From Pestalotiopsis fici W106-1 (lineage: Eukaryota; Ascomycota; Sordariomycetes; Amphisphaeriales; Sporocadaceae), in the NCBI RefSeq assembly GCF_000516985.1, contig NW_006917095.1:803520-867519 (forward strand): a DNA stretch of 64,000 nucleotides, read 5' to 3'. Positions 11,332 through 23,100 of the stretch are shown in pieces. Numbering within the stretch: position 1 is the first letter of the stretch; each line of letters opens with the position of its first letter. Below the pieces are notes generated by a model. That model did not search any database and was not told where the DNA came from. It saw nothing but the letters and a program-made list of their open reading frames with translations. A program made the position numbers and the translations under genes.

Positions 11332-11785
11332 ATTGTACTAATTACCAGCATACATGGCGACAGTGTTATGGGATGACTAGTGCATTATAATCTATGGAGT
11401 AGTTTAAACATAGCAAGCGACACTAAGCTGGCGGTTGGGCGGCTCTCGGCGCGGCCGGCACAGACCAGGAAATAGCGAGTTTACTCTGCTTAGTAGATGT
11501 ATCATACGATGCTACCCAGAGGTCGCCGACCTGCTTCAAAATGACACACAGACCTGGCAACGTCTTACAAGTTTTTTCAAACACCGAGAAACCCCGAGTA
11601 CCACTTTGCATGCATCAATGGTAAGAAGGTTTGTCATGTACTATAGTCATGTACTTGAACTTTTTCTTTATTAATGGCAGTCCAGGTATGAAGGCCTCAA
11701 CGTGCATCTTTGAATTGAAAACATGTCATTGTGAATTGTCACCAACAAATCTGAATTTCCCCGAAACTTGAATCCCGATAGAAGC
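11332..11785. promoter_or_regulatory. Shared divergent promoter of persulfide dioxygenase and sulfide:quinone oxidoreductase
   Basis: The 454 bases hold the 5' flanks of two consecutive pathway enzymes transcribed outward. No TATA box or known sulfide-response site could be assigned. That both genes are regulated together is inference from arrangement and pathway. Confidence 0.5.
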
Positions 11786-13132
11786 ATGTTCAGCCGCGTT
11801 CTTCGTGCGAAGCCTGTCGGCAAGATCCACCCATCCCGGCGAACAGTGACGACTATAACAAGCCCGATCACCCATCCTAGCCGAAGTCACCGAGTCGTCG
11901 TTGTGGGTGGCGGCACCGCCGGCTTGGCCATCAGCCATCAACTCGTCCGATCAGGCCAATTCTCGCAGCATGACATTGCCGTAGTCGACCCGGCAACTTG
12001 GCATCACTACCAGGCAGGCTGGACATTGGTCGGCGGTGGGCTCAAAAAGAAGCAGGATCTCAGAAAGCCGCTTGCAAATTTGATCGATCCCAAGATCAAG
12101 CTCTATCAGGACCGCGTGGACAGCTTTGCCCCAGACCAGAACACAATTACATTGGGGAACAATGATCTCATCACGTATGAGCATCTTGTCGTGGCTCCTG
12201 GCATCAAGGTCAACTTTGACAGCATTGCCGGCTTGCCTGAATTATTGGCCGACCCGGAAGCGCCCGTGTCCTCGATATACGGCTATGAAAGTTGCGACAA
12301 GGTATTCCGACTGATCAACCAGCATCGGAGTGGAGTGGCATTATTTACTCATCCCGCTGGTGTCGTCAAGTGCGCGGGGGCGCCACAGAAGATCATGTGG
12401 CTTGCCCTGGACCGATGGAAGCAATCTGGCTTATACAATGCCACCAATCCAAATCAGTCGCCCATCCAGATCAACTTTGCAACTGCGCTGCCCAGCATGT
12501 TTGGGGTTCCAAAGTATGCCGCAAAGCTAGAGGAATTGCGACAAACAAGGGGAGTCAATGCACTCTTTCAGCATGACCTTATCGCCATCAATGGCAATAC
12601 AGCAACACTTGCTCGTTTGGATGGAAAGGACAAAGTCCATGTTGATTTTGATTTTCTTCACGTTGTGCCAAAAATGGGGCCTCATGCATTCATCAAACAC
12701 AGTCCGCTCGCCAATGAGGCCGGGTTTGTCGACGTGGATGAGTCTACCTTGCGTCACAAGCAGTATAGCAATGTCTGGTCCGCGGGCGACGGCTCCAGTC
12801 TGCCAACATCCAAGACTACGGCAGCAATCACATCGCAAGCGCCGGTTCTAGTTGCCAATCTTCTCGCCGCCATCAAAGGGAAGCAACCCACGTCTGTGTA
12901 CGATGGGTATACTTCCTGTCCGCTAGTGACAGAATACGGCAAGGTACTACTGGCCGAGTTCAAGTATGACGGCGTGCTCAAGGAGACTTTTGGCAGATTT
13001 GGAGTTGATCAAGCAGTTCCGCGTCGATTGTTTTACCATCTCAAGAAGGATTTCTTCCCCTGGGTCTACTACAAGGCTTTGGTCAAGGGCACCTGGGCTG
13101 GTCCTTCTGGATGGATCAGGTCGATAAAATGA
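11786..13132 (+). CDS. HMT2: Sulfide:quinone oxidoreductase, mitochondrial (HMT2/SQR type)
   Basis: Single exon, 448 residues, ATG at 11786 (MFSRVLRAKPVGK). The enzyme oxidises sulfide at the inner mitochondrial membrane and passes electrons to ubiquinone, forming persulfide. Sequence evidence: basic N-terminal presequence, then the FAD-binding strand-turn VVVVGGGTAGLAI (about 37-49), QAGWTLVGGG, VVAPGIKVNFD, and C196 in VKCAGAPQK plus C378 in TSCPLVTEYGKV. These two match in place and context the redox cysteines of eukaryotic SQR. VWSAGDGSSLPTSKTTAAI is the second flavin/quinone-site motif, and the C-terminal RRLFYHLKKDFFPWVYY is the amphipathic membrane-binding tail. Length is typical. It is divergent from the ETHE1-type gene, and together they cover the first two steps of mitochondrial sulfide detoxification. 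Confidence 0.93.
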   Translation: MFSRVLRAKPVGKIHPSRRTVTTITSPITHPSRSHRVVVVGGGTAGLAISHQLVRSGQFSQHDIAVVDPATWHHYQAGWTLVGGGLKKKQDLRKPLANLIDPKIKLYQDRVDSFAPDQNTITLGNNDLITYEHLVVAPGIKVNFDSIAGLPELLADPEAPVSSIYGYESCDKVFRLINQHRSGVALFTHPAGVVKCAGAPQKIMWLALDRWKQSGLYNATNPNQSPIQINFATALPSMFGVPKYAAKLEELRQTRGVNALFQHDLIAINGNTATLARLDGKDKVHVDFDFLHVVPKMGPHAFIKHSPLANEAGFVDVDESTLRHKQYSNVWSAGDGSSLPTSKTTAAITSQAPVLVANLLAAIKGKQPTSVYDGYTSCPLVTEYGKVLLAEFKYDGVLKETFGRFGVDQAVPRRLFYHLKKDFFPWVYYKALVKGTWAGPSGWIRSIK

Positions 13133-13443
13133 CAGCACATGATATGAAACTCTTGTAAGTTGGTAGGCATTCATACTTTGTGGGGTGTGGTGAATCGAAA
13201 ATTAGATTAGATACATCTTCATTTTGGAGATACAGGCATCCACATGAACCATTGAATAACTTTGTACCTAGCAGTCACGCGAAAACAAGACACGATGGCT
13301 GCTGTGATCAAATCAATCCTAAATTATCAAAACAGACGCTACGGTCGGAAATATAAGAACGCCGCCAACGCCTTGCCTTATGCATTCCCATCGGTCGGTA
13401 TGGTAATGTTGCCAGAAAGTTGAGTTCTATCTAGGGTATCAGC
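13133..13443. other. Convergent 3' flanks of SQR and HRD1 genes
   Basis: 311 bases between two convergent stop codons; presumably both 3' UTRs. Moderately A+T-rich, no gene or repeat seen. Confidence 0.5.
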
Positions 13444-16027
13444 TCAATCGTCTGAATCTTCCGTGTCTTCTACAGTGACTGCTTTTGCCTTGCCCTTGTC
13501 GGTGATGTCAGTATCTTCGTGATCCTCATGCGCTTCATGATTCTCAGCGCCTTCGGCCGAAGACTCTGCGGCATGAGCCGAGGTTGTGCCCACTCCTCCA
13601 TTGGAGAAAAGCTGAGCGGCGCCACCCCAATTGGGCAGTCTCGGTGTAGGCGCGGCCACTTGTGGGGACTCCCTTTGCGCTTCAGAATCTCTAGAAGTCG
13701 TGGATTCATCCTCGGGCGTCGGGTTTGCTTGTGAAGTACTTTGTGCTGGACCAGCAGAGGTTGTTGCTGTTTCGTGGTTGAAGGGGTATGGGGCTTGTTG
13801 GGCTTGTGAATGCTGAGCAGTTTCAGTGTGCGAACTGCTTGGATGCGAAAACGGATGTGCTTGGCCATCCATTCGCTGCAGCGGCATCAGAGTCCACCCC
13901 TGCGGGATCACGACGCCTTCCGGGAGGTCTGGGCTGCCTGCAGGAATGGCTGCAGTATTCGCAGAAGCAATGTGTCGACTGAGCGTGGGTGTCTGAACCC
14001 GTTGGGGGATGGGAGGAAAGGAAGCCATGGTGGGAGGGATGGCTGGGAAATGGTTTGGTGGTTGTAGACCTTGGCCATTGATTGCAGGAGTGCTTTGTAC
14101 AGGCAAGCCCAACGCGTTGTTAACCACTTGTTGGTGTTGCTGATACAAGCGCAAGCGCTGAAGCTCGGCCATGAGAGCATATGTGGTTTGCAGCTCAGCT
14201 TGAGTAAGTTGCAAAGCCAGCAGCTCTTGCTGCAGACGTTGCTGCAACTCTTGGAGCTGGACACCAATATCAGTCGCGGTGTTGTTACTGGGGGGTGCTG
14301 GATGGGGCTGCTGGGCCACTCCAGGCTGTGGTGGAACTAGAGGTGCAGGGGCGCCATCTAGACCGACATTGAAACGCTGTTGCAAGAGTTCTTGAACTCT
14401 TTGCGGATTGCCCTGCGCAAAGCCGAGGCGCAATGGTCCAAATTGGAACATGCGCATACCGCCTTGACGACCTTGTTCGCCTTGATTGCCATCGGCAGCA
14501 CCATTAACAGCACCAGGCGCGCCAGGAGCCGGCGCCTGGCCATCTGCATTGGGTCGAGCTGCGCCGTCACCATTGGGGGCTGCTCCATCGACGACAACGG
14601 ATCGTCGGCAGGTAGGACATACTTGCTGTCGCTCCAGCCATCCCTTCAAGCACCCAAGGTGTAGAATATGGCCACAAGGGAGTTTCTTTGGGCGCGATCG
14701 CTCGACAGCTCCTGGATTTGCTGCATCCCAAGGTCTCATCTCTTCTCTGCAAATAATACAAGTATCTTCACGTTCAAGCTCGTCTTGAGTGGCATCGGGA
14801 TATTTGTTCATGTCTGCCAAGGCCTTGCGGTACTTCACCAAGGCACCCAGGCGCTTGAGGAATGAGCGGGTGGTAAGGAATAGATCCCGCATGATGTGGA
14901 TAGGCAGGCCGTAGAACATCATGAGAACAACGAAGAATCCGACATAGACGCCCAGTTTGACAAAGTCTGAAAGTTATTAGACATGTATGGCATTTCCGAG
15001 AATCGCCGAAGCTCAACTTACCTGCAAAGAGGTCCAGGCTCAATACCCACTGCCCCTTGGTTTCCCAACCAGGCACTTCAATGTCCATCTCGTCAATGTC
15101 TTCTTCATTGGGCAACTCCTCTTGATTGGCTGCCTCGGACTCGGCAGCATCGCCCGATTCACGTCGGCGAAGAATGTCTGCACGTTGTTCGCGCACTTCT
15201 TTGCGACGTTCCTCGAGCCTTGTGCGGGTTTGCTTGCTGACAATGTTCATCTCGACAAGGGACAGAATGTAGCGAAGGCCGGTTCGGAACGAGCAGGTGC
15301 TCAAGATGGCAAATTCAAACAGGAACATGACCATCATATTAGGGCGTGCCTGCTGAATGACGGTATTTATCGTGTAAGAGAACAGCCATGTGTCGTAGAT
15401 GATGCTCAAGAGCAGCGAGATGCTGAGGCGCGTGTGGAACAATCGGGGATTTGCTGGTGGCTGTTGCTCGAGAATCTCAACCCTGCCCTCGCCGATCCAT
15501 TCCCAGACCTTGCCAGTCACCAGAGCCGTGAACATGACAAGAAACCAAGCCCCAACCTCTTCCCTGAAGATGGTCATGGCCAGGCATGTTTCTGTCACGG
15601 CAAACCAGGCCTTCTCGTACAACTGCTCGATTTCGACGGGTCGGAGTTGGCCATAGCACACTCGTTGAAGGCCGTACACAAAAGTTCCGTAGACAAGGAG
15701 GATGAGGTTGATGAGGATCTAGGTAGACGAAACTGGTCAGTCAATCGGTGCTTCCGGACGGCGTGCAGAGCAGATAGGGGCAGTTTGCTACACTCACCAT
15801 GAGACTAAGGTTATTCTGGGAAAGATACACCATAGCCGAGTAGAAATTGGCCCGCTGATTAAAGGCATACGTGACCACGCCCACTGCGAGCGCGGCTGAA
15901 GACTGTCACGATGGGTGGTTAGCTCTGAAGCTCTGACGGACCTAGCTACCCACACAGCTGCAGCGGCAAGCGCAGCAGCACAGGGAGGATCGTCGAAGCT
16001 TACCCCGGCGTACCATAGCAGCCTCAT
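13444..16027 (-). CDS. HRD1: HRD1 RING E3 ubiquitin ligase of ER-associated degradation
   Basis: Four exons, 16027-16004, 15902-15798, 15718-15022, 14966-13444; they sum to 2349 bases, 782 residues. The first exon is only 24 bases (MRLLWYAG). HRD1 is the ER-membrane ligase and retrotranslocation channel for misfolded proteins. Visible: an N-terminal multispanning region including [56 protein letters not shown] and [19 protein letters not shown]. Next is a charged cytosolic loop ([21 protein letters not shown]) with acidic residues, then an H2-type RING at about 345-394 ([17 protein letters not shown]). The C-terminal ~390 residues are disordered, Pro/Gln/Ser-rich, with a leucine-glutamine coiled coil near the middle and an acidic-lysine tail ending EDTEDSDD. 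Long antisense frames here are shadows. Confidence 0.93.
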
Positions 16028-16500
16028 CTTTGCGATGGTGGCCGTAATGAAGTAGCGTGAATCAAATGGGAGTGACTGGTGGGTAGACAAAGTCAAGTGT
16101 CCACCATTTTGATGTGAGGATGCGTTTGTGATGAACAATGCGCTGCCTGCTACTGGGTGTTGGTCAACAACGGGTAGCAGCACTTGCGTTAATGCCACGT
16201 TTTGGAGCTGGAGCGCGGCGCGGAATGACGCACCCCGATTTAGGTACTAGGCTGGCTCTAGGTAGTTGACGGGAAGGAGCCTGCCCACGTGACTGCTATC
16301 TCGGGCGCAAACAACGGCGAAGTGGGCCGCCGATTCCCAGCCACGGAGGCCCGAGATCATGATCCCGGACATTTATTTTCTCCCGGTCATTTGTTTTTTC
16401 TATTTATCCCCGTGCCCGTATGCTCCGGAGCTCGAGGCGGGATTTCGACTATGATACATCACTCAAAATTGCATTATTCGCTCATTGAGGCGATTTGGAC
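16028..16500. promoter_or_regulatory. Divergent intergenic region of HRD1 and CMD-domain gene
   Basis: 473 bases between start codons of genes running outward, so both promoters lie here. T-rich block at 16370-16410 precedes the plus-strand gene. The minus-strand frame into this region is not needed because exon 1 of HRD1 begins at 16027. Confidence 0.5.
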
Positions 16501-17503
16501 ATGAAGATGGCTTCAGCCGTCATGACACCAGCAATTTTATCTGCATTGCGGAATCATCCCGTCTTACCACAGCACAGTTGGTACATTGTTGCAGCTTCGG
16601 CATTGACAATATTGAACCGCCCGGATGAGATAGCAAAGGTCTATTCATTTGCTCTTGAGCACGGCAGCCATGGTGCCGAGGTCAAGCCAAGCCACGAAGA
16701 CAAGCTGGCCATTTCAAGAAGGATCAGAGAGGCACTGATCAAGACCTCTGCAGTTGGAGGCCTGCCCAAGGTAGATGGCCCATGAAATTGCTCCCATTAT
16801 TTTGCAGATCCATGTATATGCTATCTCAATGATCACACGTTACTCACCATACACACTAGACGATCAACGCCTTGCTGTCACTGAAGCAGGTTACGCCTGA
16901 CGAGCTCATCGATGAGCCTGGCGCTCCTTCGCCGACAGGCAGAATGGAGGACATCCATAACGTGCCGTATTCCGAGATCCTCGAGAGAGGACGTACCTTT
17001 TTCGACATGATCTACGGCAAGATAGCCAAGCGGGTCATGGGGCAAATGGACAGATCTGGTACCGAAGACCTTGGGCTCATTGCCCGGCTCGAATACGGGC
17101 ACGTCTTGAGCAACACCAGGATCCTCTCGCCTACCGAGACCTCCTTCGTCTTGATCGCGGGTCTTATTCCGCAGGATGTAAGTGTTTGTTCTATTTTGAC
17201 ATGCGAGCTGAAAAAGGGAAAAGAGTAAGAAGTTGCAAGAGTCCTACAGCCATGTACACCTTTTCTGAATTTCCAAGGGTCCTGCGGATACTGACGGGGC
17301 CACGTTTTTTCTTTGGCGCAAAATAGGTGAACCCTCAGCTCAAGGGTCACCTCCGAGGTGCATTGAATGGAGGCGCAACCGTTGAGCAGGTACGTGCAGT
17401 TCGGGAAGTCACCCAGATGATCTGCCACGCCTCAGGCATGAAGCGGCTGGCTGAAGACGCCGTCGGAGGGTGGGGATGGCGGAGCGATGTCGCCAACGTC
17501 TAG
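16501..17503 (+). CDS. Carboxymuconolactone decarboxylase / AhpD-like protein
   Basis: Three exons, 16501-16770, 16860-17177, 17327-17503, with phase-0 introns; 254 residues. ATG at 16501 (MKMASAVMTP); another Met lies two codons on. The fold is the all-helical CMD/AhpD type: N-terminal helix TPAILSALRNHPVLPQHSWYIVAASALTILNRPDEI, the helix with IAKRVMGQMDRSG, and the C-terminal core SFVLIAGLIPQDVNPQLKGHLRGALNGGATVEQVRAVREVTQMICHASG. The CxxC pair of true AhpD peroxidases is absent; the only cysteine in that region is in MICHASG. A peroxidase activity is therefore doubtful and the substrate is unknown. Similar fungal proteins are common and mostly uncharacterised. It is divergent from HRD1. 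Confidence 0.8.
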
Positions 17504-18971
17504 CCACTCGCAAGTATCTAATCTACCTACCTGTCTTTCATATCCCTTGCCTACCTACCTACGTACATAGGGGCCGGCATATTGGTGTGCTCGAGCCTCG
17601 AGCCGTTTCCATCCACAAAATGTGAAGGAGTGTTGACTGGGCGCTTGAGACTTTCGACCTGCAGAACAGCGTAGCGTGTATGGATCGAGAGCCATGTCTG
17701 TCTGGTCTGTCCGCGCTCGAATAGGCAAGCGGAGGACCCGCGTTTTTCTCAGACGCCTCGAGACATTGGCAGGATCACATTATAGATTTCAGTGTACACA
17801 CAAGGTACAAGCCAAAGGTGCACCAGGTATAGGCAGCCCTTGAATGTCACTCTGTTGCTTTGCATTTCGGATGTAGGGGTTCTTACAGGCGCACCTCGCG
17901 ATGCTATTCCAGCTGATGAGCCTTGCAATCTCATGGTGTCACTTTCGATGCGGCTCAACAAACCTCATGTTCAGGTCGCCAAGGGTCAAAAACAATATCA
18001 TGTCATGATATTACTAACACGGATGCGAATAGCCCTACCAATGTTTATTGTCTACATGCCTGCCCACCTACTTTCCAGGTTTGGCCGGGGGTCACGACGC
18101 AATTTCCAAACCAAGGGCGCAGCGTAGTAGCAGCAAACGCGCAGTGCGGCAAGCCCATTATTTCCTCACCCCAAGCAAGCAGGGCCAGCAGTTGGTGCAT
18201 TTACGGGGGGCATGATGGCTTACGGCCGTTAGCACACCTGGTCTCCCCACGGACGACGGCATTGCCACGAGGCAACCTTACCCATCCCTGATGCAATCAC
18301 ATACAGAATGGTGTATCATTGGGTTACCATGGCGAATAGGGCAATGCCGCCCACGAGCGGGATGTCCACCACCTGTCTGGGGTGTCCTCACACTACCTAA
18401 TTTCATCAACGTCACGATGTCCAATGGACATACTCATTACCCACACCCTTTGCGATGGAGAGAGACAGCCATTTCAATGATCTCAAGAGATGTCACTTGG
18501 TGGGGCGGAGTGGACGACAAAGGGCAGCGGCAGGTTGGCAAGAGGAAAAAAAAAATCTTGGTTACTAGTCAAATATCGATCGATGGTAGAATGCAACTCG
18601 ACAATCTCGGAAGCCAGAGGCTCCGGAACCTGTTGAGAGGGTTGATGGTGTCAAGATGCATTGCCGATCAACCTGCTGTAGAACGAATAGTTCACGCTCA
18701 CTGAAGAGAAAAGAAAAACAAGGCTCGCCCCGTAGACCGTGACACTGTGTTTCCCAAGCTGCCGAGAAGGACAAGACATTTGGCTCGGACGGATGTGGGC
18801 GGGAGCCGCTGCAAATGATTTCCCCGGGACCTTTCAAGTCATCATCGTGACCACTGTGCGGGTCGGCAGAACGGCGCTCTCCTCTTGGGGGGAGGAAAGA
18901 AAAAAAAAATTGTCAAATCAGCCCGTCGGTCAATCAATTTGGGGTGGGGGAGGGGGAATGAGGACAGGACT

Positions 18972-19032
18972 AAGCAGCGGCAGCAGCAGCAGAGTGTCCC
19001 CCTGCTGCTGCTGCTGCTTCTGCTGCTGCCGC
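18972..19032. repeat. CAG/CTG inverted trinucleotide repeat
   Basis: A CAG-rich arm (about 18973-18993) is followed after 8-9 bases by a CTG-rich arm (19001-19031). The arms are complementary over at least 12 bases, so a stable hairpin is possible in DNA or RNA. It lies in the gene desert and is not part of a supported reading frame. Confidence 0.85.
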
Positions 19033-20172
19033 GTCTCCCCAAGCAGAAAGCCCAATTAAGGTTCCAAACTATACTTGAGTGGGAGAAGTTAAGCGTATAG
19101 AGTAGCATCGAGGCCGGGGTGGTGACCTGTCGCGGAGCGGCGCGTAGCCCAACCAACCCCTCGGGACTATGGACAAGAGATACATAGTAGTCACAGTAGG
19201 CGGGCGGTATTTTGCATGTCCATCTGGCAGACGGGGCCCCTTCCCCCCAGGGCATTTCCTGTCCGTTAGCGGTAGGTCATGGCCACGCAGACCATTCAAT
19301 TTGCAGTGTAGTAGGTATTTTGACTGAAACCCCGTTCCAGGTCCAATGAGAAGAGGGAATCTGTGGGGTGCCATCACTAAAGACCCTGGAACTCAGCAGA
19401 GATGAAATCAATCATCTAGTACATGTGTAGTAGTCGTGGTGGATTTTGAAAAGAGATCTTCACTTTGAGAGAAATTCACTTCCTCACTGCCCCTTGTGGC
19501 TCAGCTACAGAAAACATCGCAAGCCATGCTCTTTTGGTCAATTGTAATTACCAAAATCTACTGCATGCAAGATAAGATACATGTAAACCAAGAATAAGAA
19601 AGAATGTCAAGAAATGCGGTGAAACTGACTGGGCCTGCGTTCCATTCTTCCTTCTGTGGGACATTTGCAGGGAGACGAGGATAGACGAAGAAAAAAGCAA
19701 AAAAGGTCGTGTTTGAAGAGACCGTCATGGGTTCGGGAAAATGTAGAGCGTGAAAGGAGAAGCAAGGTCCTCCTCAGTGAGCAGTCACAAAACCCAATAG
19801 GAATTAATTCGTGTTCGCCTTGTCGCTAATCTAATCCTGCCCTGTGCTTATTTCTTTTTTTCTCCCTTTTTTTTCTGTTTCTTTTCTTCTTTTCTTTTGA
19901 GTTCATAGCTTGGTGGCTTCCCGAACCATTCAGTTGGGACGACCTAAGTGCGGCACTCCCGTTGGATCCCCCGCTAGCTGGACATGGCCCTACGGTTCCG
20001 ACAGAGGGATTTCTGTGGGTGGCTGAAATTGAATGAAACTCTCTCAAACAGATACCCAGGATTATTCGCAAGACTGGAGACTAGGGTCGAGCCTGAATGT
20101 ATTCCCTTGTCAATATGTTTACATTTTAATTGTTGCTATCAAAAGAACTACTACTCTCATCAATTATTTGCA

Positions 20173-20191
20173 TCCATGTACTGTACATGGA
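20173..20191. repeat. Perfect 9-bp-arm palindrome
   Basis: The 19 bases tccatgtactgtacatgga read as two 9-base arms around a central T. It is noncoding and isolated. A dimeric DNA-binding protein site is possible but nothing else supports it. Confidence 0.6.
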
Positions 20192-23100
20192 AAACTCAAA
20201 ACAAATAGATAAAATAAAACCAATTAAGTCTGAAAAAAAAAATCTACGTACAGAAACCTGGCATCACATCGCGCCAGAGACCCTGTCGCTTGCATGTCTA
20301 GATCGTTTACCATGCTACAAACCTGCAGTCATGTGGTCGATGCCAATGATGCCAATATGCGGGTCCAGTCGGCGACCACTTTACCTTGAGCAACACCCGG
20401 CAAATTGATATTTGGGGGTAAATTCATCAACTCACCGACCGCGAACCCTGGAGCATCCAAACAGCCCTGCTTGTGCAGACAGAAGGGTGACAAGATCTTG
20501 GGAGACCACCACAAATAGACTTTTGGCAGCGTCACACAAGTTGAGAATAGTAATCAGGCCAGGGACAAAATATACCACCATGGCGAGGAGCTTGTGTGCC
20601 GGTACTACCGCGTGGATGCATTTGACTAACATAGTCAAACAATAGAAATATCCTAATTCTGGAATTATTTGAATTCTATTATTTAAGCTCGTGTTGCATT
20701 CATAATTGGACACCATGATTGGGTCAGACCGACTGCATATCATATCATGATGAATCGATAGGATCGATAGAGTTTGACAGAGGAACAGTCTACATTCATG
20801 TCGATCGCAAGCTGCCAGCAGTCCTGGTCACCAATACGATCTGAATTAATTTGGACCTGGCAATAAATGTACATGTTTGGTGAGACGGTGAAGGCATAGA
20901 CGCCTGAGAGGATTGTGGTATGCATGTTCAGCAGTGATGTATGGCACCCTAGTCTAATAAAAGCGCAAGTCGTATCGTTTTGTTTTAAATTACAAAATTA
21001 CCATTACCAGATGGTGATGCGATATCTTGGAGATGCGATGCGTTGGTGGGATCCAGTCCGTCGGTGCGCGCTAGGATCGGTACCGGCGGGGTGGTTTCGT
21101 GGCACTTGCATGACGAGTGAACCCGACAGGATGGTCCAGATTCCGACAGGACGGCAATCAATCTTCTTCCTTTTTTTCCCCCTCCCCCCAGAGGAGGGGG
21201 TGAGAAATCGCCACGCCTGGGTTCTCTTGGTACCTGGGCTGGATCTCATATTTTCCATACCTATTGTACCCTAAATCCATTAGCTATCTTACAGGGCTGT
21301 AGAATACTTTTCCTTGGCCGCCTGCACCCCGTCCCAACTGCTCACTAAATTAGATCTCATGACCTGATGGTTCGATAATTCGCGACAAGGACAGGCGAGT
21401 GCGAAAGAGAGAGGGGGCGGCCCGGCATTTGTTGGATTTTGATTCTTGTCCGTCCCGGAGCCTTGTCGTAGTCAAAGTCAGTGCCTGGAGCCTTGGGCGT
21501 CAACTGCTCCATGATGAGGCCAGCAACTTTGTCTCTGCCAACCCAGACCAGACGGGATTGTTTTCGCGCATCGGGAATATTCATTCAGGATCATCATGAT
21601 GAGCATCTTGCATCAGCATGGAGACTTTTCAAAGTGGGGCGAGTCCGAGGTGATCGCCACGAAGCATGTAATTCAGCAAGCATCTTGATCCTACAGATGG
21701 AGATATTACATGCATTTTTCCACTGAGCAAGCGCTTCTCGTGAAGGTAGCAGTGCAAGTGTTTCAAGGGGACCTGGACAGTTTCCAAATCACTGTTTCCC
21801 CAATCAGGCCAAGGTGTCTGCCAACAACGATAAGGAGATCAGTAATGGAGCATTTCATATTTGAATAGTAATCATTTTTCTTCTCCCCTGTCCAATTGAC
21901 TGTATGTGTTCCTGGTCCATACGGAACGAACCACCCTGCTACCCATGCGGTTCCCAGCAGTCGGGTCATATCATACGGAGGATTTCAATGTGCGTGGCAG
22001 TTGGGTAGTATGTGGTGTGGGTTTTGTTCCAACCTCGATCTCTCCTCGGTCCCGAAGGTGGGCATTTGGCCAGTAGGCAATCTAAAATCTGACAGGTGCA
22101 TCCTAGGCATGAAAAAGCATTGGCGTTCATGTCGTAGTGGCTAGTGAGAGGGGATATGGACACTACTGTCTATGGGAGGGAGGGGGAAGGAATAAAAAAA
22201 AAACAAGCATGGACATTTGCTCAGTACGCTACGAATCGCACTATTCACGGCACAGCGCATGTACCCCCCCTGACACTACTCACCACCATCAACTAAACAG
22301 TACCGTGAAGCAATTATCTCGCAAGACCCAAGAATACGGATACGGCTACAGGGAAGAAGACAATTTGCCAGGACCGACCAGCAAGAAGGAGATCGCAACA
22401 GGTTCCGTGCATAGAGATTCTTGTTCATTTACTAATCGCTCGCCCACCCTTCTCGGTAGCCAAGCTCCTGTGATAGGTCACGACCCTGGTTTACCGAGCT
22501 CTCGGGACTTGGGCGTTCCGTCCGATTGTCACCTCTAAAGCACCCGGGTAACCTTGTCGATTGGGGGGAGACACATCGAAACCTGGCTGGGTGCAAAAGA
22601 AGCAAGAAAACGGCAGCCACATCATTCTGCTCTACTCTGTTGTATTCAGACTCAACCAACCCACCACACCGGTAGGTCCCGCCATTATAAGCCAGAGTCC
22701 AGATTCATCTCATCAGGCCATGGTTAGGTACACATGACTACAAGTGGGTTTGACTACTCTCGGGTTACAAATGCCAGAAGCGTTAGTCCACCGTCTCCCT
22801 AACGTGTACTGGTAAGTAGCTTCAATGAGAGGGCCTAGATTGTTTGAAAGAAGGGGGAAAAAAAGATTGAAACCAAAAGACAAGCTTTCTTGCTTTGTCA
22901 TGTAGTTACGAGCCAAACCCATAAACTACATAGTAAGGCGCACAGGGCATGTGGCTACGGCAGTTGAACCTGAGCCATTACAACACGTTTGGCCCCCTAA
23001 AAAGAGTCCAGACTGTCTTGACTGCATCCACCCTCGCGTGTAGACTTGCCCATCAACAACGGCTGTATTAGCAGCTACAGAGTAATAGCCTTACCATCGT

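Noticed and set aside
14987..15802. Plus-strand 271-codon frame
   Set aside because: Antisense to exon 3 of HRD1, whose protein is strongly recognisable; the plus frame has no family resemblance.
17525..17570. CCTA-type repeats as a telomere or CRISPR-like array
   Set aside because: Only a few degenerate copies; similar short runs recur at 45585 and 58770 and are ordinary fungal microsatellite sequence.
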